A DNA stretch of 5,373 nucleotides from Armatimonadota bacterium. GTDB lineage: Bacteria; Armatimonadota; JAAZEB01. A model generated the notes under the pieces. That model was not told the DNA's origin. It did not search any database and saw nothing but the letters and a program-made list of their open reading frames with translations. The DNA is taken from positions 1 through 5,373 of the forward strand of contig DUUU01000491.1 of NCBI GenBank assembly GCA_012841485.1, in the 5' to 3' direction. Shown in pieces: positions 1 through 5,373 of the stretch (position 1 is the first letter of the stretch; every line of letters starts with the position of its first letter). The translations under genes were made by a program, and so were the position numbers.

Positions 1-122
1 CCAAGCAGGCGGGAGTCCTAATCGTCGCCGGACCTCAATCTTAGTTGTCGCTACCCTTCAGTTCTAATTGTCGTCAGCCCGCAAGTCTAATTGTCGCCGC
101 CCCGCAGGAATAGTTGTCGTCA
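1..122 (+). mobile_element. Probable end of a Tn552/Tn5053/Tn7-like transposon (partial)
   Basis: The repeat array ends with TTGTCGTCA at 114-122, which would give the CA-3' tip required by this transposase superfamily. All five repeats point the same way, and the transposon body would lie to the left, outside the window. Bases 123-127 (ATCAG) would be one copy of a 5-bp target duplication. Coding-like sequence starts immediately to the right. No transposase gene is visible here, so the identification rests only on repeat architecture and on remembered similarity of the core to known ends. Confidence 0.45.
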
Positions 123-133
123 ATCAGAGGAAG
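19..133 (+). repeat. Five 23-bp-period direct repeats with TARTYGTCGYY core
   Basis: Five units start at 19, 42, 65, 88 and 111, each exactly 23 bp after the last. The cores read TAATCGTCGCC, TAGTTGTCGCT, TAATTGTCGTC, TAATTGTCGCC and TAGTTGTCGTC. The remaining 12 bp of each unit are only loosely alike, for example CAAGTC, GGAGTC and CAGTTC ends. A conserved core on a constant two-helical-turn pitch is the pattern of stacked protein-binding sites, not of a CRISPR or a slippage microsatellite. From general knowledge, transposases of the Tn552/Tn5053/Tn7 groups bind such repeats at transposon ends, and the CAST (Tn7-like) ends I remember contain very similar TTAATTGTCGTC blocks. Plasmid iterons are the main alternative, but those are usually conserved over the whole unit. 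The array may continue left of the window. Confidence 0.8.
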
Positions 134-261
134 CCGTCGCAGTCGGCAGAGCGAAGATCGTGGCCGGCCTGGAGCGGCTGGCGCGGCGGGCATGTGCCGA
201 CGAGTATGGCATCTATGATCCCGACGCGGGCCGCGAACGCTACCGTACTTGGTGGGATTGA
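124..261 (+). pseudogene. 3' fragment of a disrupted gene, about 45 codons
   Basis: The frame beginning TCA GAG GAA GCC at 124 stays open to TGA at 259-261. It encodes a protein-like tail that includes GRAKIVAGLERLARR and ends YGIYDPDAGRERYRTWWD. Third positions are GC-rich as in the neighbouring genes, and composition is normal for a helical, charged C-terminus. There is no convincing start: TTG at 91 lies inside the repeat array, and GTG at 160 has only a weak upstream purine stretch. The simplest reading is that the insertion ending near 122 removed the 5' part of the gene. The stop is 27 bp before the next gene, so the two were probably co-transcribed. I do not recognise the family. A short intact gene starting at GTG 160 is the alternative. 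Confidence 0.5.
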
Positions 262-273
262 CGCGCTCTGCGG

Positions 274-280
274 AAAGGAG
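274..280 (+). promoter_or_regulatory. Ribosome binding site AAAGGAG
   Basis: AAAGGAG lies 8 bp before ATG 289. It decides the start of the 151-aa gene, because the longer reading from GTG 280 would begin on the last base of this site. Confidence 0.7.
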
Positions 281-288
281 TGGCCCCA

Positions 289-744
289 ATGCTGATGACC
301 AGAGGACTCGACCGCATCAACCTGGAGCAGCGGCTCTACGTGCTCACCGAAGGAAAGGGATACACCTGCCTGGGCTTCGATTACACCTTCCAGGTGTCCG
401 TGAAGGTGGCACGGTGGGCCGGCGTTCCCGGCCCTGACCCGGAAAAGCTGGGAACTCCCGAAGGCTATGCCGACTACCGCCGCATTCTTGATGCGGGCCG
501 AGAGCACCACGACAGAAGCCGAACGCGATGCCCTGCCGAACTCACCCCAGAGTTGGTGGGCCTGGAAGGCCGGCGCGTCGAGGTGGTTGATCGCTGGGGG
601 GAGAAACGGCGTTTCTACGTGGGGCGCTCTACCGGCTGGCTGCCCATTCACCTGGAGATAGCGCGGATTGACAGCGTGGGTGGCGGCGGGGTAGTCGGTT
701 CCCCCTTCCGGTCAGTCCACGTCGTCAGCTACAGGCGGAGGTGA
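289..744 (+). CDS. Conserved hypothetical protein, 151 aa
   Basis: Function unknown. The protein starts MLMTRGLDRINLEQRLYVL and has two visible parts. Residues 1-47 hold a short helical opening and a CLGFDYTF segment (27-34). Residues 84-147 are a compact, probably beta-rich part with ELTPELVGLEGRRVEVVD, GEKRRFYVGRSTGWLPIHLEI and a glycine stretch (131-134) before GSPFRSVHVV. From memory, proteins with the same order of motifs (CLGFD, ELTPELIG, RRFYVGKSTGWxPxHLEI) occur as uncharacterised genes on phages and plasmids; this needs a search. ATG 289 is chosen because AAAGGAG sits 8 bp before it; ATG 295 is a weaker alternative. There is no signal peptide or membrane segment, so it should be cytoplasmic. 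It ends 2 bp before the next gene, indicating an operon. Confidence 0.8.
   Translation: MLMTRGLDRINLEQRLYVLTEGKGYTCLGFDYTFQVSVKVARWAGVPGPDPEKLGTPEGYADYRRILDAGREHHDRSRTRCPAELTPELVGLEGRRVEVVDRWGEKRRFYVGRSTGWLPIHLEIARIDSVGGGGVVGSPFRSVHVVSYRRR
737..744 (+). promoter_or_regulatory. Near-perfect Shine-Dalgarno overlapping the upstream stop
   Basis: GGAGGTGA at 737-744 matches the anti-Shine-Dalgarno consensus, and its TGA (742-744) is also the stop codon of the 151-aa gene. ATG 747 follows 5 bp after GGAGG. It excludes the GTG at 741, which lies within the site, and makes translational coupling of the two genes likely. Confidence 0.75.
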
Positions 745-746
745 GA

Positions 747-1085
747 ATGCAATACGGGAGTTTGCAGAACCTGTTGGCGGCCAGCAGCAAGCCGGCTGCC
801 CCCGAGGCCGGGATGGGGGCAACCGAGATTCTATGGACGGATCGCGTGCCCTACACCATTACCCGTGTGGATCCGAACGGAAGACGCTTCTGGATGAAGG
901 AGGACAAGGCGATCCGCGTTGACAGCAACGGCATGGGCGACGCGCAGAGCTATCGCTACGAGGGTAACCCGGACGCGCCAGAAAAGGAAGTGACGCTTCG
1001 TAGTGATGGGCGGTGGAAGGTGAAGGGAAGCTCCCGTGTGGTGGCGGTGGGTTTCCGAGAACGCTACCGCGACTTCCGCTTCTGA
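747..1085 (+). CDS. Small conserved hypothetical protein, 112 aa
   Basis: Function unknown. An alanine- and serine-rich, low-complexity lead (residues 8-24) precedes a region that looks like a small beta-sheet domain: GATEILWTDRVPYTITRVDPN (24-44), RFWMKEDKAIRVDSNGMGDAQSYRYE (47-72), then VTLRSDGRWKVKG (82-94) and a tail VVAVGFRERYRDFRF. Alternating hydrophobic residues and Asn-Gly or Asp-Gly turns support strands. From memory, proteins with WTDRxPYTI, TxxNGMSExQxYxY and TLRKDGRW motifs are common uncharacterised genes on phages and plasmids. The start is ATG 747, placed by the strong ribosome binding site overlapping the previous stop. It is most likely expressed together with the 151-aa gene; a 36-bp gap separates it from the next gene. 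Confidence 0.8.
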   Translation: MQYGSLQNLLAASSKPAAPEAGMGATEILWTDRVPYTITRVDPNGRRFWMKEDKAIRVDSNGMGDAQSYRYEGNPDAPEKEVTLRSDGRWKVKGSSRVVAVGFRERYRDFRF

Positions 1086-1121
1086 CCTCATGCCACGCAT
1101 CCGAAGAAGAAAGGAACCGAT

Positions 1122-1419
1122 ATGATCCACCATGAGACAGTGGAACTTGATGCGACCATCCAGGAATTCCTCGGTGGGTGCCCCCGTGCTGCCGAACTTG
1201 CCCAGTTGCGTGCCGCTCTCAAAGAGCGCATCAGAGGGTTACGCGCCGCAATGTCCGCCACCGACGATGCTGCCGAGCGCCGGGGTTTGCAGGAAGCAAT
1301 CAGGGCCGCCAGCGTCCAGGCCGAAGCCCTGGAACGCGAGGAGCTGATCGCCGAGTTCGTCGAGGATTCGGTGCGTGTGGCTGCGGAGTGGTCGCTATCT
1401 GAAGAGGAGAGGGTCATAG

Positions 1420-1427
<8 letters not shown>
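1122..1427 (+). CDS. Small helical hypothetical protein, 101 aa
   Basis: Unrecognised. Almost the whole protein is predicted helical by eye: residues 20-85 are rich in Ala, Glu, Arg and Leu with heptad-like spacing (AELAQLRAALKERIRGLRAAM, then AERRGLQEAIRAASVQAEALE), suggesting a helical hairpin or coiled coil. The C-terminal part carries EELIAEFVEDSVRVAA, a motif I associate loosely with small phage and plasmid proteins, but that is memory and not a search. The start at ATG 1122 follows AAAGGAA at 1110-1115. The gene overlaps the next by 8 bp (ATGAGTGA), so translation of the pair is probably coupled and their products may act together. No transmembrane or export signal is visible. Confidence 0.75.
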
Positions 1428-4001
<2,574 letters not shown>

Positions 4002-4026
4002 TGCAATCTGTGCGTGCCGGTAACCA

Positions 4027-4067
4027 CCAAAACAAAACCGTTCCCTTCCGCATACAGAAGAGGGGGG
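4027..4067 (+). promoter_or_regulatory. Two-box intergenic element, copy 2 (after gyrB)
   Basis: CCAAAACAAA (4027-4036) and GCATACAGAA (4050-4059), followed by GAGGGGGG (4060-4067), repeat the element found before gyrB with the same 23-bp phase. It starts 25 bp after the gyrB stop and lies about 80 bp before the 101-aa gene at 4146. The copies differ in the 13 bp between boxes and by a 7-bp indel upstream of box one, so the boxes and their spacing appear to be the parts under selection. The element probably drives or controls the second small-gene run. Confidence 0.55.
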
Positions 4068-4095
4068 AGAGGGCAAGCAACGGAGCCGTCTCCCC
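4064..4095 (+). promoter_or_regulatory. Leader hairpin GGGGAGA/TCTCCCC
   Basis: GGGGAGA (4064-4070) is perfectly complementary to TCTCCCC (4089-4095) across an 18-nt loop; an alternative register, 4061-4068 with 4089-4096, pairs 8 bp with one G-U. It begins in the G-run of the two-box element. Only TT follows, so it is a poor intrinsic terminator for gyrB. It fits better as a 5'-end stem of the downstream transcript. Confidence 0.4.
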
Positions 4096-4112
4096 TTACC
4101 CGAACACGAACA

Positions 4113-4127
4113 CACGCATTGTGCGTG
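4113..4127 (+). promoter_or_regulatory. Small palindrome CACGCA-TTG-TGCGTG
   Basis: A 6-bp stem with a 3-nt loop, just before the ribosome binding site of the 101-aa gene at 4146. TGTGCGTGC (4120-4128) also occurs at 4010-4018 right after the gyrB stop, so the two flank the two-box element. It may be a small operator or an RNA hairpin; either is tentative. Confidence 0.3.
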
Positions 4128-4145
4128 CGGGAAGGAACCTGATAG

Positions 4146-4451
4146 ATGGACGTGAGTAGCATCCCCCTGCCGACCGCCTTTGGCGAGCATGTTTCCCTGC
4201 TGCGCCGCATATTCAACCCCCACAACGACGCCTTCACCACCTGGGTGCTCACGGTGGAGCACAAGGAACACTGCAAGGAGTCCGGCGAGTGGCAGACCTT
4301 CACCTCGCGGGGGCCGCTCAATGAGCGTGCCGAGGAGTTCGTGCGCGACAGCATCATGGGCTACGCAAAGGAGAACGACTACTGGCCCTGCCCCCGGATC
4401 GTGAGCGGAATCCGCGACGACCACGCCCGCCTGGGTGATCAGTCCTGGTAA
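4146..4451 (+). CDS. Hypothetical protein, 101 aa
   Basis: Unrecognised. The product runs from MDVSSIPLPTAFGEHVSLL, through FTTWVLTVEHKEHC with strand-like alternation (30-43), a polar GEWQTFTSRG segment, a helix NERAEEFVRDSIMGYAKEN (64-82), and a tail with YWPCPRIVSGIRDDHARLG. It has two cysteines (43, 87) and several histidines, but no spaced metal-binding motif. No signal peptide or membrane span is seen. ATG 4146 is preceded by AAGGA at 4132-4136, 9 bp away. It is the first gene after the second two-box element and probably the first of a run of three. A gap of 69 bp separates it from the next gene. Confidence 0.75.
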   Translation: MDVSSIPLPTAFGEHVSLLRRIFNPHNDAFTTWVLTVEHKEHCKESGEWQTFTSRGPLNERAEEFVRDSIMGYAKENDYWPCPRIVSGIRDDHARLGDQSW

Positions 4452-4520
4452 GAGCGCACCGCCGCTGTTGCCGGCCTGCTGATGCCAGCCCGCGTGCTGG
4501 ACAGAAAGGATGCGTGAGAA

Positions 4521-4748
4521 ATGGACAGCCGTGAAAGTGACGAACCCGAGGATGCAGCCTTCCGCTGGCATGGTGGTCGGGTGCTGCTGGAAGTCAAGCT
4601 GTCACCGGACGACCTCGTGCTGATCGGCAGATGGGCCGGCCAGCCAGACGGAGAGCCCGCAACGCGGAGAGAGGCGATTCTCTATCTCGAAAGGGCAGTT
4701 GACAGATCCCTGGAACGCCGCCGCGACTTCCACGAAGACGCAGAATGA
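4521..4748 (+). CDS. Probable ribbon-helix-helix DNA-binding protein, 75 aa
   Basis: Probably a small dimeric DNA-binding regulator of the Arc/CopG type. After an acidic, disordered lead (1-12), residues 20-28 (RVLLEVKLS) form one strand with alternating side chains. PDDLVLIGRWAGQ (29-41) fits helix A, and a turn leads to TRREAILYLERAVDRSLE (48-65) as helix B. This pattern, including a Pro after the strand, an IxRW-type helix A and T/S-R-x-E-A-I at the start of helix B, matches many ribbon-helix-helix proteins; such dimers insert the strand pair into the major groove of repeated operators. The tail is charged. ATG 4521 has AGAAAGGA at 4503-4510. It could control the two-box elements or the 22-bp duplication, but that is inference. 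The fold call comes from the pattern alone. Confidence 0.6.
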   Translation: MDSRESDEPEDAAFRWHGGRVLLEVKLSPDDLVLIGRWAGQPDGEPATRREAILYLERAVDRSLERRRDFHEDAE

Positions 4749-4785
4749 CTGGGATTGGATGCCGGGGTAGTTGACAGCAGAGCGC

Positions 4786-4793
4786 GAGGAGAG
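4786..4793 (+). promoter_or_regulatory. Ribosome binding site GAGGAGAG
   Basis: GAGGAGAG lies just before GTG 4798, with 6 bp from AGGAG to the start. It decides the start against the in-frame TTG at 4771, which has no comparable site. Confidence 0.6.
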
Positions 4794-4797
4794 ACGG

Positions 4798-5190
4798 GTG
4801 AGCATTAGGATCGAAGTCGGCAAGGGCCACGAAATCTACGGCACCGTGGAGACGACCGCCCAAGGGTTGGTGTTCGCCGGACGGCACGCCGATAGCCTCC
4901 GGCGGCTGGTGGAATCAATGCGCCTTCGCGGCATGAGCGACGAGGAACTCCTGCGATCCATCCCCGAACGGCTGGGCTACTACTACTGGGCAAACGTGTT
5001 ACCGGCGCATACCTACACGCCCGGCCCACGGAGTCATCGGGCCGGTTCCTGGTGGTGTGAGCCGGCCTCTTGGGGTGGTGCTGGCGCGTCCGGCAGGATT
5101 CCGGCCATGCCCAGGGGAAATCCGTCTTCGTCGGATGAAGTTGCCCCGAATCAGTGGACACCCAGGTCTCAAAGTCGAATAGAGACATGA
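4798..5190 (+). CDS. Hypothetical protein whose frame runs into the insertion sequence
   Basis: Unrecognised. Residues 2-66 look like genuine coding sequence: a strand-rich opening (SIRIEVGKGHEIYGTVE, GLVFAG), then helices ADSLRRLVESMRLRGM and SDEELLRSIPERL, followed by YYYWANVLPA. From about residue 74 the product becomes rich in Gly, Pro, Ser, Trp and Arg and looks less like a folded protein. The frame crosses the probable IS left end at 5142, and the last 16 residues or so and the TGA at 5188-5190 come from IS sequence. The original C-terminus has therefore been lost, or the native stop was removed by an earlier change; about 114 residues are pre-IS sequence. Start is GTG 4798, after GAGGAGAG. 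It lies 49 bp after the 75-aa gene and is probably the last gene of that run. Confidence 0.6.
   Translation: MSIRIEVGKGHEIYGTVETTAQGLVFAGRHADSLRRLVESMRLRGMSDEELLRSIPERLGYYYWANVLPAHTYTPGPRSHRAGSWWCEPASWGGAGASGRIPAMPRGNPSSSDEVAPNQWTPRSQSRIET
5021..5045 (+). terminator. GC-rich hairpin, possible weak terminator
   Basis: CCGGCCC (5021-5027) pairs perfectly with GGGCCGG (5039-5045) over an 11-nt loop. Only TTCCT follows, so it is not a textbook intrinsic terminator. It lies where the frame of the gene at 4798 starts to look non-coding, which would fit an original gene end near here. Confidence 0.25.
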
Positions 5191-5200
5191 GAGGTGTCCA
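5155..5200 (+). promoter_or_regulatory. Nested inverted repeat covering the orfA ribosome binding site
   Basis: TGGACACC (5155-5162) is perfectly complementary to GGTGTCCA (5193-5200), and inside it GTCTC (5166-5170) is complementary to GAGAC (5182-5186). In RNA this makes a two-part stem whose 3' arm contains part of AGAGG (5190-5194), the ribosome binding site of orfA, and abuts GTG 5201. The outer arm is also part of the terminal repeat. Sequestering the start in transcripts entering from outside would limit transposase, a known strategy in insertion sequences such as IS10 and IS30. Confidence 0.55.
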
Positions 5201-5373
5201 GTGAGCCAGAGGTCCTTTGCAGATGAGTTCAAGACGGAAGCGGTTCGTCTCGCCACGTCCGGCGAGAAGAGCATCGCCCAGACTGCCCGAGACCTGGGAA
5301 TAAGCGCCGATACCCTGTATACCTGGGTGAGGCTCTTCGGGCCGGCCAAGGAGGGCGAGCCAGAGCCGCTCTC
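5201..5373 (+). CDS. IS3-family transposase OrfA (partial, N-terminal 57 codons)
   Basis: OrfA supplies the helix-turn-helix that recognises the IS ends; in this family it is joined by programmed -1 frameshifting to the DDE catalytic OrfB. The visible part starts MSQRSFADEFKTEAVRLA, the classical OrfA opening, and continues through the helix-turn-helix IAQTARDLGISADTLYTWV (residues 25-43). A charged linker (GPAKEGEPEP) begins before the window ends. GTG 5201 has AGAGG at 5190-5194. A short ATG frame at 5187 (MRGVQ) stops at 5202-5204, overlapping the GTG, and could couple initiation. The gene is cut by the window edge; whether the element is intact cannot be seen. OrfA typically runs to about 90-110 aa. 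Confidence 0.9.
   Translation, partial: MSQRSFADEFKTEAVRLATSGEKSIAQTARDLGISADTLYTWVRLFGPAKEGEPEPL

Larger units (their letters stand above)
5142..5373 (+). mobile_element. IS3-family insertion sequence, left end (partial)
   Basis: The left end is placed at TGCCCC (5142), followed by CAGTGGACACC. TG at the tip and an internal AGTGGACAC agree with the ends of IS3 itself as I remember them (AGTGGACACGCGG). OrfA starts 59 bp inside, a usual distance for this family. A possible 3-bp target duplication is AGT at 5139-5141. The right end, orfB and the second terminal repeat are outside the window, so the exact boundary is tentative. Confidence 0.7.

Noticed and set aside
19..133. CRISPR array
   Set aside because: The conserved part is only about 11 bp and the filler 12 bp, far below CRISPR repeat and spacer sizes.
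124..651. Long open frame on the - strand (175 aa)
   Set aside because: It is antisense to the well-supported 151-aa gene, lacks a recognisable domain and is an expected shadow in high-GC DNA.
4485..4500. CCAGC/GCTGG hairpin as a terminator after the gene ending at 4451
   Set aside because: The stem is only 5 bp and no T-run follows; it is within chance expectation for this composition.
4771..4800. TTGACA at 4771-4776 as a promoter -35 box, or TTG 4771 as a start codon
   Set aside because: No -10-like hexamer occurs 16-18 bp downstream, and GTG 4798 has the better ribosome binding site.
5126..5140. CTTC/GAAG hairpin just before the IS tip
   Set aside because: A 4-bp stem is too short to support a function.

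Overview
The window is a gene-dense stretch of high-GC bacterial DNA with every recognisable gene on the + strand. Genes are short and tightly packed, begin at ATG or GTG, and have good purine-rich ribosome binding sites. Only two genes have a recognisable family: a complete type IIA topoisomerase B subunit (gyrB, 670 aa) and the start of an IS3-family transposase orfA. The GyrB is the compact form, without the large C-terminal-half insertion of enterobacterial GyrB (804 aa in E. coli), so a gammaproteobacterium is unlikely. I cannot assign a phylum. A lone gyrB among small genes of unknown function, bounded by transposon sequence on both sides, suggests accessory DNA (plasmid, integrated element or phage-derived island) rather than a normal chromosomal gyrB locus.

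Left edge (1-133): five copies of a TARTYGTCGYY core recur at an exact 23-bp period (starts 19, 42, 65, 88, 111). They look like the stacked transposase-binding sites at the end of a Tn552/Tn5053/Tn7/Mu-type transposon. If so, the tip is the TTGTCGTCA ending near base 122. Immediately after it an open reading frame runs to a stop at 259-261 with coding-like sequence but no good start, as expected for a gene cut by the insertion.

First small-gene run (289-1776): four short genes (151, 112, 101 and 118 aa) with 2-bp, 36-bp and -8-bp junctions, almost certainly one transcription unit. None has an assignable function. The first two resemble, from memory, small proteins conserved on phages and plasmids.

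gyrB block (1777-4001): a 212-bp leader region precedes gyrB. It holds a two-box element (CCAAAACAAA and GCATACAGAA, starts 23 bp apart, then a G-run) and, just before the gyrB ribosome binding site, a perfect head-to-tail duplication of 22 bp. GyrB has all expected ATPase and TOPRIM residues, one unusual residue in the ATPase N-box and a 28-residue acidic, flexible insertion in TOPRIM.

Second small-gene run (4002-5141): the same two-box element recurs after gyrB with identical internal spacing, then hairpins, then genes of 101 aa, 75 aa (a probable ribbon-helix-helix DNA-binding protein) and a gene from 4798 whose frame runs into the insertion sequence. The repeated element suggests that the gyrB unit and the downstream unit share a promoter or operator; the small DNA-binding protein is a candidate regulator.

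Right edge (5142-5373): the left end of an IS3-family element and the first 57 codons of its orfA. A nested inverted repeat covers the orfA ribosome binding site. The upstream gene's frame ends inside this structure, 10 bp before the orfA start.
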